Assembly (NCBI GenBank): GCA_021234535.1
Contig: CM037830.1
Coordinates: 14,315,116-14,379,115 of the forward strand
Reading direction: 5' to 3'
Origin: Stichopus chloronotus
Lineage: Eukaryota; Echinodermata; Holothuroidea; Aspidochirotida; Stichopodidae
DNA: 64,000 nucleotides
Position numbers and translations under genes: made by a program. Every line of letters begins with the position of its first letter. Position 1 is the first letter of the stretch. The notes beneath the pieces were generated by a model. The model had not been told where the DNA came from. It saw nothing but the letters and a program-made list of their open reading frames with translations, and ran no database searches. This document shows positions 23,601 through 33,461 of this stretch, piece after piece.

Positions 23601-26361
23601 GTATGCCTACGTATTTGCTTAAACGGTCCGACCGACAATACATTGAAACAACGTAAGGCTTTTCCCTTTTCATTCCTTTCCCCTTATCACGTTCTTTCCA
23701 CAGCCGTCATAAATGCCGGTGACATTTGCCCTCAACCCGACGAACCCTCTAGCAAGAGTGGTGCCATCTATGTTCGATGGGGTAGGACAGATTGCAGGGC
23801 AGGCACAGACCTTGTATATCATGGTATGTATCATTCTGGAAACAAACAAGTTGAATCCTTTATCATAACCAGAGGCAGAAGGTGATTGATACCAGCGCAG
23901 GTGGCACGCTTACTGCGAATCAGGGCGACACCAAGGGGGGGGGGGTATGGGCAGGGCAAATGCCCCAGTCAGAGCCTTTGCCCCTAGTTGTCCCCCCCCC
24001 TCAGATCCTGAAGTATAGAGTCCTTTCAGGAATTTTCAAGGCAAAATAATTCACAAATAATTTTCCTTCCTGTTTGAATCATTCCCAAACTTTTCAAATT
24101 AATTAATTCTTGCTGTAGTTGTGAACACATCCCTCTAATACATTATGTACTACCTGGTATGCTCGATATATAAACTTAAAGTGTAACAGATACATATATA
24201 TATATATTACCTGTTTATATACTGTACATATTGCATTCACCTTTCTGTTTTAAGAAAAGTGTAAAAAGTGTAAAGAGATTGCTGATAAGTAGCTTTTTAA
24301 CATACTGTCTCTCTCCAACTTTTCATGTTGTCAGCTAAGAAGAGTAATAGCCAAATAAGCCTAGCTTGCATTAAAATCATTTGGAATCTTTGCTTTGAAT
24401 GATGCATTATGGACCAACATACCCCTATCCTGAGACTTAATTTTTTACCTAGAGATTTGCTAAAACCTCAGAGCTTCCGGGGGCTTCGCCCCCTTTACCC
24501 CCACCGGGGCTTTGTCCCTGGACCCCACAGGGGCCCTAAGGCGGACCCCTGGACCCCATCCGGTAAGTCTCACGTTTCGCTCTCAATTTCACGCTGCGCG
24601 CAAAAAAAATTTTGCCCCCCAACATTTTCTTTTGGGCTCCATTTGCCCCCCCCCCCCCACACACACACTTTTAAAATCCTGGTGCCGCCACTGCTGCGAA
24701 TTTAAATTATATAGTCAAAAACTGGTGTACTCCATTGTGAGTCTATTTTAAGAATTGAATAACACCCATTCAGAAGCATGCTGTACCTAATGAAAACATA
24801 AATGAATGGCAGTATAGCCCCATTTGTCCATAAGAATGTAATGTGTCACAAATGTTATGCAGTCAGGTTGGCGTGTGTTTGTATGTGTGCGTGTGTCTCT
24901 CTGTTGGTGACGCCTTGGCTTATACGTAGGATATTTCAAGAAGGAATGATGCGTGAACTTCATAGCTGGCGTAGATTGTCTATAGTGAGTCAATGATCCC
25001 AACTGTTTTTAATGAAGGTCAAAGGTCATTTGATGCCACCGAAGGTGAAGGTTGGAAAATCATTTAAGCAAGATATGTCAAATACTGAGTGTTGCTGCAG
25101 CTTCAAACTGCTAAAATTGGTAACTCTACATTAGTAGATGATCTTTCTTATTTTTGTATGACTATCAAACGTCATGTGAGGTCGCTGATAGAGGTCACAG
25201 TTTGAAAACCATTGCAAAGGCGATTTGGGAAATTGTTGATCAGTTTGGGTATGGCTGAAGGGTTTTATCAAGGTGTACTTTTGTAACATGTCTTTTAACA
25301 TGTTCAGATGAAGACATCTGTCGTCATTGTACTAAAAGAGCTTTGTTCAACATTTTGAAATGGTTGTTCTGAAACCTCGGAGGGCATGTACTGTACCACT
25401 TGTCTGACAAATTCGTAACGACGATCTTAAAGAAATATTGAAAAATATTGTAGAAATTACGCAGAACTCTACTGTGAGGGAGGAAGTTCCACTCAACACT
25501 GATCGACATGTACATTTATTTCCGATGCCAGGGAACAATTGTGAGTTGGTGCATATTGTGTAATTAAAAGATTATTGTCCTTTTTGTGATCGCATCTACC
25601 GGAAGGCAGTGATTATGATGAGGAGAGTAAAAGTTCTTAGTTATTGTGTGAGTGGGATACCATAGGTAGAAGAAGAATGATTACTCGAGCAGATTCTGCA
25701 AAGAATTTGAATTAGATAAGATAATAACAACCTAATTATCCATTCTGTATGCTACTCTGGATAGTTACAAATGGGAAGCATATATTGCAACTCTACTCAT
25801 AATTGTATCGGTTGCGCTTGAACCCAAACTGGTCTTGGTGGGGTTTTTTTTTCCGCAGGGAGAGCTGCCGGATCTCGGCACCGTGATCTACCGGGAGCTG
25901 GATCTAACGTCCTTTGTGTTCCGAACGATCCCGACTTTGTTGGATCAGTTGGTGGTGTGGGGGCAACTCGAGCGTTTCTCTTCAGCGTCGAGTACCAAAT
26001 CAGCGACTTTCCTCTGTATCAAAGTTACAATTTACACGACGTCACGTGCGCTGTCTGCAAGGCCACCGGCAGGTACTCTCAACTCATGATCCCAGGAAAG
26101 CCCACCTGTCCCTCCGATGAGTGGACCCTTGAATACGAAGGTTATCTGATGGCTGAGAGATCTCATTCGGCTCATCATAAGTCTGAGTTTCTTTGCATGG
26201 ACAGAACTCCCCGGGCGGTTCCAGGGAGTGCGGGTACAGCGAGCGCTAACAGTGGACGATTGACCGTCGTGGAACCAAAATGCTCCAACAGCGGAGGGGG
26301 ATTACCATGTGAGACATATCCAAGTGGCAGTGAATTTACTTGTGCAGTTTGCACAATATAA
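17561..26361 (+). CDS. Short-chain collagen C4-like protein, gene A (four exons)
   Basis: Spliced product of 290 aa from exons 17561-17677, 21437-21569, 23704-23823 and 25859-26361. All introns are GT-AG with compatible phases (0, 1, 1). Residues 1-19 are a signal peptide, so the protein should be secreted. Residues 40-83 are uninterrupted Gly-X-Y triplets. Residues from about 85 form the cysteine-rich C-terminal domain with [81 protein letters not shown] and CAVCTI. This pattern is characteristic of short-chain collagen C4-like proteins of sponges and other marine invertebrates. Their precise role is poorly known, and an extracellular-matrix or innate-recognition role is inference. Eleven cysteines lie in the C-terminal part. 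An undetected exon inside the 3.76-kb first intron is possible, but the reading phase does not require one. Genes B and C are tandem paralogues. Confidence 0.85.
18080..18290. repeat. CpG and alternating purine-pyrimidine tract in intron 1 of gene A
   Basis: Dense runs of TACGTACG, GTGCGTGCG, TGCGTGCGCGCGCGCC and ACATACGTATGTATGTG. It is strikingly CpG-rich against AT-rich surroundings. Such alternating tracts can adopt Z-DNA. It may be a decayed microsatellite. Confidence 0.7.
19675..20490 (+). repeat. Dispersed repeat family R300, three tandem units
   Basis: Anchors GCAGACATAAGATCC (19733), GCAGACGTAACATCC (20038) and GCAGACATAAAAACC (20354) give periods of about 305 and 316 bp. Each unit carries ACCATTTTTCATAGATTGATTTTTC-like sequence, GG(C/A)TGGGTACATGCAACT, a GGCATTGGGGGG-type block and a TGGTGGCGCT..TTAGATAG end. 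It lies in intron 1 of gene A. Confidence 0.85.
21437..21569 (+). CDS. Gene A exon 2: collagenous Gly-X-Y exon
   Basis: Acceptor CCGACAG and donor GTAGGA bound 133 nt that encode 14 Gly-X-Y triplets ([16 protein letters not shown] ... [11 protein letters not shown]). It enters in phase 0 and leaves in phase 1 with the first base of a Gly or Ala codon. RGD is absent; GRD occurs twice. The triplet run is very short compared with fibrillar collagens, as expected for this family. It could support a short trimerising stalk. Confidence 0.9.
21945..22715 (-). mobile_element. Degenerate non-LTR retrotransposon (CR1/L2-like) reverse transcriptase fragment
   Basis: On the minus strand, from high to low coordinates, three frame pieces line up as a LINE ORF2. 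[10 protein letters not shown] lies near 22670-22700 and [20 protein letters not shown] near 22535-22600, both in the pre-RT linker. [20 protein letters not shown] and [11 protein letters not shown] lie near 22170-22285. [11 protein letters not shown] lies near 22005-22040. The last block is in another frame from the preceding YVDAV, so there is at least one frameshift, and the YxDD region is missing. It is a dead fragment in intron 2 of gene A. Confidence 0.85.
23219..23455 (+). mobile_element. TTAA-flanked MITE, family 1, copy 2 (diverged)
   Basis: TTAA at 23219-23222 and 23452-23455 enclose sequence collinear with the copies at 7339 and 33209 (CATCACCCCAGATAGTTTCAATTCTCCCAAC...). It is about 20 bp shorter and carries many substitutions, so it is the oldest of the three. 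It lies in intron 2 of gene A, about 250 bp before exon 3. Confidence 0.85.
23704..23823 (+). CDS. Gene A exon 3: start of C4-like domain
   Basis: Acceptor CTTTCCACAG and donor GTATGT bound 120 nt, phase 1 to 1. It encodes [20 protein letters not shown] followed by [11 protein letters not shown] and AGTDLVYHG. The [12 protein letters not shown] block is the family signature. The cysteine in DIC has no counterpart in gene B. Confidence 0.9.
24456..24700 (+). repeat. GC-rich dispersed repeat (CCCCCTGGA family)
   Basis: AAACCTCAGAGCTTCCGGGGGCTTCGCCCCC, GGGGCTTTGTCCCTGGACCCC, GGCCCTAAGGCGGACCC, a poly(C) run and TCCTGGTGCCGCCACTG appear in order. The same order appears inverted at 29671-29872, and degenerate copies lie at 53686-53960. 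It is in intron 3 of gene A. The 98-aa and 79-aa open frames over it are by-products. Confidence 0.75.
24865..25240 (+). repeat. Composite repeat: GT microsatellite plus AGGTCA monomers
   Basis: A (GT)n-like head (GTGTGTTTGTATGTGTGCGTGTGTC) is followed by GGTGACGCC and GATATTTCAAGAAGGAATGATG. Monomers follow that contain GAAGGTCAAAGGTCATTTGATG and GTCATGTGAGGTCGCTGATAGAGGTCA. This is the + strand version of the composite at 15150-15530. It lies in intron 3 of gene A. Confidence 0.75.
25859..26361 (+). CDS. Gene A exon 4: cysteine-rich C4-like domain and stop
   Basis: The acceptor follows a T9 tract, TTTTTTTTTCCGCAG. It is 503 nt and enters in phase 1. It begins [15 protein letters not shown] and contains [63 protein letters not shown] and SGGGLPC, ending FTCAVCTI with TAA at 26359-26361. 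It aligns almost without gaps to exon 4 of gene B. The longest ATG-initiated frame within it starts too late and omits the RAAGS and VLCVPNDP blocks. Confidence 0.92.
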
Positions 26362-26619
26362 CCACAACCCAGTGATATAACCAGCCTACTACACTTCAGT
26401 CAATGGACGATACCTCATTTAGAGACATTTTTGACAATGGAACGGAAATTTAGACTTTGATATGCTTATGCAAATAATCACCCCACAGTAAAGTAATAAT
26501 CCACAAACCGTTGGTGATTGGGAAAGTTTAGGTTATCCTTCCCGGGTGTAAAGTAAATCCAATGTTTACTTTATATCCAGTCTTTTTTTTCAGACGTTAA
26601 GGTAATAGCAGACTCAGAA

Positions 26620-26625
26620 AATAAA
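26620..26625 (+). terminator. Polyadenylation signal, gene A
   Basis: AATAAA, 259 bp after the stop. It lies in sequence alignable with the 3' flank of gene B, where AATAAA sits at 52503-52508. Confidence 0.6.
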
Positions 26626-28330
26626 GCTGTAACCAAAATATTGTAGAGTCACCATCATTAAAATTTCTTCTTAACTTCTTTAACTTCTCGTGTTTTAAGT
26701 AATTTAACTTCTCTAAGTTTTCTAGACCCACAAGTTCCCACAACCATCTCCCCTCTCACCTAGAGTATTTTGTCATAAACAAAATAAAGAAAGAGTCAGT
26801 ATTTATTTGTGACAATTCCAATACAATGTAAGTATGTGGCAATATGTGTGCCAGTGTTTCCGCATGCAGGTTTTTGGCAGCGATTGTTGAAAATGAACAG
26901 TTGAACTGCGCATGTTCGGTTTGGTTCGCTAGAATTTTATTCGGTGATAATCTCACCACAGACTTCATAGGTCTCACTTCAGTTACGCATATCTATGTTC
27001 ATGTAGGAAGCTTAGGTTGGACACATCGCTAATCTACTTGGTCACATGCTCTCAGTACGATTATACCAGTGGACTGTTTCTTTATACCTCTTGAAAACCG
27101 CTCATGATACTTGTTGATAGAGATATCAGTACATGACTGTGTATGCATACAGTCAGGTTTACTTGAAATATTTGAAATTGTTGAACTCGTCTCCAGAAAC
27201 TTTATGGTGAGGCTAAATGATGCAAAATGGTGCCACTTAGATACGATTTCTTGCTATATCTGAAATCGCAAAGTAGCCTATTGTGAACCCTTTTCGGCCG
27301 AGTGGACCTTTTTATATTTTTTATTTATCTTTTGTACGGGATTTCTTTTCAGGGGTGGTCGTTATGGGGTGGGGGGGGGTTTCACTCAACGAACAGGCCG
27401 CCAACTAAAACCCCCATGAGGATATATGTATAGCTTACAACATACACAATTTACGACAAATGTTATGGATTGTTTTCTGAGAGATGACAAGTGACTAAAT
27501 TAAAAGTTCCACAACGTCATTCACGTTTGCTTACATGTGCCCCAGCAACCCCCCCAGCAAAAAAAAAAAAATCGGCTATCACATCCAACGCTAGTAAAGA
27601 GGTCACCTGGTTATCCTAGAACCAGGATTTATGGTGTGAACAAATTATGGATACGTTTTATCATACCCGACAAGATAATCGAATCACGAGGTACAGTTTC
27701 CTTCTCAGAAAAATAATTGAAGGCAAACAATATCCTCACTTGAAACAATTTGTCGTGTTAAACACTGAACGTTCGTTAACAGAACTACCATCTGTCTTCA
27801 TGCATTGCTTCTATTATTACCTGCTTCTCACTGGCTACGTCTCTGGAATCGTCGTCTGGGTATTGCACGATTTATCACAAGATGCATGCGCTTGTCGCAA
27901 AATAGATCCTTAAAGCACACGGTCTGCGCACAGATGATTAGTGCACAGTCCTGAGTACCGTCTTATGCTGTTCCGCCCCCGTGATTTTCATAACTACCGT
28001 AATGTTCGTGAGCAAAGGGAATAAAGTACCAAGACAAAGCTTAAGTTTATCAGCATTAAGCCATAAATCAAGATTCTGGTGGAATGAAATTTCTCGAAAT
28101 TTCGGACAGGTGAAGATATGTTCTTGTATTGTATACAATGATTACAAATAAATTATTTTCACGGTCTGGTTTGGTAGCCCTACTGATAATGATTCATGCG
28201 TTTAGTGATATAGCACGGGATCAACGCATATCATGGATGTAACTTAACTAACGTTACCATGCACTTACCGTATTGACCAAGTGGGCACACATTATATGTT
28301 CTCGTGACAACTGAGTTATTTGTAACTCTA
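26626..28330. other. 3' flank of gene A, duplicated after gene B
   Basis: Non-coding. Part of it aligns with the region after gene B: GCTAGTAAAG.GGT.ACCTGGTT ... TTTATGGTGTGAA ... CGTTTTATCATA.CC..AC.AGA lies at 27585-27690 and again at 52830-52925. The 88-aa frame at 27647 is not conserved in the duplicate and is rejected as a gene. Confidence 0.6.
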
Positions 28331-28332
28331 TC

Positions 28333-28620
28333 TCGAGACCGGACAACTTTCTCACGGACAATTCCCACTGAGGGTAATCTTCCCCTGGACAATTCCCACC
28401 TGAGCAATTCTCCCACACAGGGATCCCCCTCTCGAACAACTCCCCCTGTCAATTCCTTCAAGAAACGAATTAGAGTTAAGTTTAAGGGAGGTGGTAGGAA
28501 TTGACCGAGGGGAAATTGTCTGGTGTCGGATTGTCCGAGTGCAAGTAGTCCGGTGTGAGTTGTCCGTTAAATTGCCCTTGGGCCTATTGCCCATGGGGGA
28601 AATTGTCCGGGAATCTTCTA
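28333..28620. repeat. Foldback of short GGACAATTCCC-type repeats
   Basis: The left arm (28335-28450) carries repeated GGACAATTCCCAC / GAGCAATTCTCCC units. The right arm (28500-28615) carries the reverse complement type, GGGGAAATTGTC..GTG.CGGATTGTCCGAGTG, at about 20-24-bp spacing. The two arms could form a long imperfect hairpin. No coding sense was found. Confidence 0.65.
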
Positions 28621-29164
28621 TGTAGCCCTTACATTTCAATGGACGTACGTCTTGTGGTCAGCGTGACCACCCGTAGTGAAATTTCACTTTTTGTAGGAAA
28701 TCCAGACTTTCGTTGTGATGTAGTGAAGGAAATACGGATATGGTCGAAATATAGTGAAATATTACCAAATTTAATTCGAAGATATTCTCAGTGACCTTTT
28801 TGTCACGTTGACAAACGTGGAAGTTATCGAGCCAGTTTACTCTATTTACCCAGAAATTCTTACTGACAGTGCTCTACTAATTATTATCTTTCTGTAGAGT
28901 CATAGGCGAAATGATCTTTATCCCAAATTTGAACGTGAATCCAAATCACGACCTGGCAACCCATATGTTCATGAACCATCCACAACCGATTGTGTTCGTG
29001 TATACCAACCTACACAACTGTACAATGAATCAATGGCTAACAAGTACATTGTATGCATGACTCATCGGCGCGCAACGTACTAATGCAATGCCAATGGAGA
29101 AATTGTACCAGTGTTATAAGTCAGGCCATAAATGGAGTGGAAAATTTTTTCAAACTCAAATGTT

Positions 29165-29310
29165 TAGACCAGATGAAGTCCATCTGGGTCCCGCATGGGT
29201 AAAATGGTGCGAACGTAGCCCATGTAGCCCACATGTCACCCATCTGGGGCCCATGTGGTACATTTGGACAGTATGTTGCCCAGTTGAAACTCAGGTGGTC
29301 CCAGATATAA
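29165..29310. repeat. CCCATGTGGG-type palindromic tandem repeat
   Basis: CCATCTGGGTCCCGCATGGGTA, TAGCCCATGTAGCCCACATG and CATCTGGGGCCCATGTGGTACATTTGG are iterations of a short self-complementary word. Confidence 0.6.
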
Positions 29311-29664
29311 TTCTGTTAGCTGGGAAGTTACTGTCGAATCTTTGCAGGGTGACGTGACTTTCAGATGTCATATCACCCCCCAGTTTTGAAACGTTTTACA
29401 CCACTGAGCATAGTCTTTGTATGGATCGATAAGCACAAAATCCTTACAATAATTGAAAGATGTATTGTCACACAAGACACAATTCATAGTAATCATCATC
29501 ACTTTTAAAAAAGGTTGAGGCGTTGATATCCGATAGCCTGTGATTGATTTTTTTACATTTTTTTTATTAGTGGGTAGAGCATTCAAGACTGTAGCCACGA
29601 TTAGCCATAGTCGAAAGGGGCCAGGTCCTCTTCACTATGTGTCCAAGCGGCCCACCCCTACCCG

Positions 29665-29875
29665 TTGCTTCAGTGGCGGGGCCAGAATGTCAGACTTGGG
29701 GGGGCGCAAACTGCGGGTAGAGGAAAATGTTGGGGGAGCACGAAGCGCGAGGACTTGCGAGTGGGGTCCAGAGGCCCGCCTTAGGGCCCCTGGTGGGGTC
29801 CAGGGGCAAAGCCCCGGTGGGAGTCCAGGGGGGGAAGCCCCCGGAAACTCTGAGGTTTTAGCATATCTTTGGGTG
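29665..29875 (-). repeat. GC-rich dispersed repeat, inverted copy of 24456-24700
   Basis: Begins CAGTGGCGGGGCCAGAATGT and runs through GCGCAAACTGCG, AGGGCCCCTGGTGGGGTCCA, GGGGCAAAGCCCC and AGCCCCCGGAAACTCTGAGG. This is the exact reverse order and strand of the repeat at 24456-24700. Confidence 0.75.
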
Positions 29876-30840
29876 GAAAATTAAGCCCAGAGAGAGGTAT
29901 ATTATTTATTTTTATATTATTTATTTTTCGGTTGACCGTACTCCAAGGTTCCCAACTTTTCTCTTTGGGAGTACCATTTCACATTTACGCGGTACCACCG
30001 AGTACACACACACACATAGGCTACATACACTTCCATTCCATTCCTATATTTAGGAAAACAACGACATTCCTCATATTTAGGAAAACAACCACCTACCCGC
30101 CCTTCCCTTATGCTGGACGGTAAACATTCCAGAGAAAATTGGTCTGACCAGGCTGGCCTACTGTCGAAGTGGCTACGGGCATGATATATGAAAACTGGCA
30201 GCCTGTGTAACATAAATTAAGCATTTATCAATCATGGTTCCCGGAAGCTGTTCTTATTCAGTCCAATGCCAACACATAGTTTTGTGATTAAATTAATTTT
30301 GGATGAGTACAAGATCTGATTGGGAAAGGTGAGAGCAACTGGGGGGCAAGGAAACAATCTGGAGGGGACAATGATGTCCCCTCATGCCCCCCCCCCCCCC
30401 GTAGCGCCGCCACTGCCCTTGCTCAATCACTCAAAGCAAGTGCAATTGAAACCTTTTGCCCAAACTGTCGTATAGGTACAGAAGTGCAAATACATTGTGA
30501 GAACCTTCAATTACATCTGTTTTCAGTTCGGGTGAGGTGCACAGTGCTAACACAGAAATAAGTACGTAGTTAGTGAGTGCTAAGTGCATGAACCAGGGAG
30601 TTCATATTGTCAAACAGCAATACCCTTTGCGCCCACAACAGACCTGTACGTGTATGCATCAGCTATGGTTGGTCATCAGTTTTGGCTGGTAGGACTAACC
30701 GAGCATACCAACACCTGCTAGGACAACAGCCTGTAACAACTCACTTGGTGTGACCGTGCTCTCAAAATAAAAAGGTTATGTCGAAATTGGCACTCATCAA
30801 TAGATTCACAAGCAGCGTGAACAATTCACAAGCACCTAGG
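29876..30840. other. Intergenic, upstream of the HEXIM-like gene
   Basis: No gene was recognised. A further fragment ends with a poly(C) run and GTAGCGCCGCCACTG at 30380-30416, the edge signature of the GC-rich dispersed repeat. Confidence 0.5.
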
Positions 30841-30847
30841 CGACCAG

Positions 30848-30855
30848 TGACGTCA
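30848..30855. promoter_or_regulatory. CRE-type palindrome upstream of the HEXIM-like gene
   Basis: TGACGTCA lies 343 bp before the start codon, in a relatively CpG-rich stretch (30840-31070). It is a match to the ATF/CREB consensus. Function here is inference, because the same octamer also occurs in transposon sequence in this window. Confidence 0.3.
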
Positions 30856-31190
30856 TATCCATTCATAACTTGTGAAATGCGTAAACAGCTGTAGTTATGG
30901 TGCAACGCCTACCGGAACGTTTGCATGTCGACATTCCCATGGACGTTGCGCAACAAGTAACGTTGACACGACGAATATTCCTTACAGTGTATTTGTGCAT
31001 GCATGCAGAGCTGCATATTACCAAACACACAACCGTACGTACTTACGTGTATAGGGCGAAAATTCGTGTTATTTCATGCTCAGCTCCCGGACAAGACACA
31101 ACACGTCAACAATCGTATTCCAAGGTTTTCGTTTTTCTTTGCAGATAATAGTGTTAAATTTGCAACCAGTTTGTGCAGGATTTGTTCAAC

Positions 31191-32283
31191 ATGGACACTG
31201 AAAGTGCAAGTGGGGTCCAGGCGCTCTCGTCCGTGCAGGAAATTGATGAAGTTTCCCATCCGTCCTTGGATATCGCTACCGTACCATTGAATTTAGCGTT
31301 GCCAAACGAGGACACCAAATCCAACAACTGCAATTTCGTAGATAGTCCCTTGGCAGAAGAAAAAATGGAAAGGAAGAGAAGGAAGAAGTGTAGAGGCAAA
31401 GCAAGAAAAAACAGACCAGGTAATCGCATAAGGTCTCAAAAATTAAGATATCGAGGGAGGAACAGAAATCACATTTCCCGCTCAATGTTGGGAGCCCCTT
31501 TTCTGTGCAATGATATGGTTATGGCCAAAGACGGTTGGGTCTTTGACACTTCGTCTGGTAAAATAGAATTTAAACCAGACATTGCCCGAAATCAAACCGA
31601 ACAAAATACTACGACATTAAATGAAATCGGTGGACATCGGTCCAGGTATGTACCCATATCACCCGTTAGTGAACTGAAATCACATTGTCAAGAATGTATC
31701 TGTACACTACCACTGCTAGATCAAACACTTGTTAATGATATGCCACTTACCGATCAGAATCTAAGCATTAGAAAATATGGAGGAGAACTGGTAGATTGTG
31801 ATGACCATCACTCAGTCTTTGAAGTGCCCACATTAGAAGAGAACTATGACATTTCTTCGGAGCTCCAAAATGTGGAATCCATTGACTCATTGTACGATGA
31901 TGACCTGACAGATTTCCATTTTCAGCTGGAAAATTTTGAAGATGACACAGAAAGGTATTTGAGGGAGAGCTTAATGGAACTTTCACGAGAGAAATTGGAA
32001 GCAGAGTATCATTCAACTATGAGAAGGTACAGAAGATTTCAAAGGGAGGCATTTTGTGGGAAAGATGAGGCAGGGAAGACTGCTTGGCAAGAAGCTAGGG
32101 GTTGAGAAGACCACATGTTCTATTCTTTGCACCTAGATGGAAGAACTGAAGATTTTAAAATCTGATATTTCGTGCAGTGTTCAGCAGTTGCAAGAAGAAA
32201 ACTATAGTTATTTGAGGGAGGAAAATGCTAGACTTCATTGTATCTTAGGTAATGCTGGGTTGTTACACCCAAACACAATTTAA
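31191..32283 (+). CDS. HEXIM-like P-TEFb inhibitor (divergent)
   Basis: The preferred model joins 31191-32026 and 32178-32283 (AAG|GTACAG ... CGTGCAG) and gives 313 aa. HEXIM proteins bind 7SK RNA through a basic region and then inhibit CDK9-cyclin T (P-TEFb) in the nucleus. Residues 60-95 are strongly basic (RKRRKKCRGKARKNR, then RYRGRNRNH). APFL (102-105) lies where HEXIM has APYNT. Acidic patches lie at 216-252. DFHFQLENFEDDTERYLRES followed by LMELSREKLEAEY (241-273) matches the cyclin T-binding segment, with F..T.ERY..ESL..S...L..EY. Splicing continues this gaplessly into HSTMRSVQQLQEENYSYLREEN, placing EEN where vertebrate HEXIM has DEN in its coiled coil. Without splicing the frame stops at 32105 after 304 aa with an unrelated tail. 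The ATG at 31191 (CAACATGG) was preferred over an upstream GTG. Confidence 0.72.
32027..32177 (+). other. Proposed short intron of the HEXIM-like gene
   Basis: A 151-bp intron, GTACAG to TTTCGTGCAG. Removing it joins two segments in frame and restores the coiled-coil register. If it is retained, translation ends at TGA 32103-32105 after YRRFQREAFCGKDEAGKTAW and QEARG. Retained and spliced forms would therefore differ in the dimerisation region. Confidence 0.55.
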
Positions 32284-32438
32284 AAATAACTGATTTACTG
32301 CATTGTAGATCCTTTCTTTTGTAGACATATCAAATGGATGAACCATGAGCTTGTTGAAATGTTTTACCAATGCATATGTATGTGAGGAGCATTCAAAGAA
32401 CAATTAATGATAAAACTGTCTCCAAAACAACAGAGAGA

Positions 32439-32444
32439 AATAAA
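32439..32444 (+). terminator. Polyadenylation signal, HEXIM-like gene (proximal)
   Basis: AATAAA 156 bp after the stop codon. A second AATAAA at 33585-33590 would place a TTAA MITE inside the 3' UTR. Confidence 0.4.
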
Positions 32445-33027
32445 ACCGCTTTTCCCTTCTTATCCAAACTGTTGATTGTAAACTTAAATTAATGGAATGA
32501 TGTTGTGTCCATGTTAAGCTATGTATTCCTTACTAAGACCATCATTTAAAGACTGTGGGTGCAGTCATTTTGAAAATGGCTTCACCCCAGCAGGTCTCTA
32601 ACAACTCCCTGACCTCAGTCAGCATACTGTTTTACTCTTAACATCAATCATCTTTCATAAATATTTCCTTCAGACCAGGTGAGGGAGCTCAGACATTCTG
32701 GCCTGTGAAAATCAGATTTGTGTTCTTAAACTTTTAATTCTGAACTTGAAATCTCCACCAGAGTTAAATGTTCACTTTAAATGAAAAGTACATTTGGTAC
32801 ATTTACAGAGACTTAATAGTGCAAAGTATTAGAATCTATGTACGGTCATGTATTGTAGGTGTCTAATGTATTAACAAAGATAACTTCTGCTGTAGACTTC
32901 ATTAATGTCATCAAAGTAAGATAGTAAGTGTTTGTCCTTCTGGTGTTTATAACACAGTGAAAGAAGCATAGAAATATCCTGCAAATCTGTGAACCAAGAT
33001 GGACACACTTAGGTTTCGTAAGTAATA

Positions 33028-33180
33028 TCAATCTGTGAGAAACTTTTCTTCTTGAAAAGAAGATCACCATCCTTCCTTCTTTTGAAGGATGTGTCATTCT
33101 GTGTCCAGAAATACTGTAGGCCTCCTAGTTTTTTTCTTTACAAATGCATTATTTCCGTTTAAGTATGCACTGAATACAGT
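33028..33180 (+). mobile_element. TTAA-type MITE, family 2, truncated copy
   Basis: ATCTGTGAGAAACTTTTCTTCTTGAAAAGAAG, then TTTTGAAGGATGTGTCATTCTGTGTCC and TTTCCGTTTAAG, match the 3' part of the copies at 36938 and 46302. The 5' half is too diverged to align by eye. Confidence 0.65.
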
Positions 33181-33208
33181 TTTGATGGTGAGGTACTTAA
33201 GCGCTTAC

Positions 33209-33461
33209 TTAAAGGCTGTAATGCATCACCCCAGACAGTTTCAATTCTCCCAACCACCTACCTCTAGTCCCTCCCTCAGCCTGTCTTACATTCCTCCACA
33301 TGTGTAATCAAAACAATGGATCCCTGTGTAGGCTGTGTAATACGAGCTGCTCTTCATCTTTCGAATTTGCTGGCAATCAGTACTGTAACTTAGAACCAGT
33401 TGAGAATTTTCCTTTCAGGGAGGTAAAAATATAGCTTAGGGTGATGCAATATAGCCTTTAA
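33209..33461 (+). mobile_element. TTAA-flanked MITE, family 1, copy 3
   Basis: TTAA at 33209-33212 and 33458-33461 bound it, with inner ends AGGCTGTAATGCATCACCC and GGGTGATGCAATATAGCCT. It is nearly identical to the copy at 7339, so both moved relatively recently. The insertion separates two TACTTAAGCGCTT words (33194-33206 and about 33472-33484). It lies about 930 bp after the HEXIM-like stop and may be in its long 3' UTR. Confidence 0.92.

Noticed and set aside
27647..27913. 88-aa frame downstream of gene A
   Set aside because: The duplicated copy after gene B (52885) shares only the first residues and then diverges by frameshift, as expected for non-coding DNA.
29540..29884. 114-aa Gly/Pro/Arg-rich frame resembling a low-complexity protein
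   Set aside because: Lies entirely on the GC-rich dispersed repeat also found inverted at 24456-24700.
31173..32105. 310-aa frame starting six codons upstream of the HEXIM-like ATG
   Set aside because: The first codon is GTG. The ATG at 31191 has a good initiation context and is the more credible start.
32101..32136. 36-bp intron (GTTGAG to CACCTAG) as the end of the HEXIM-like first exon
   Set aside because: Too short for an animal spliceosomal intron, and joining the ends leads to a stop within ten codons. The 151-bp intron keeps the frame.
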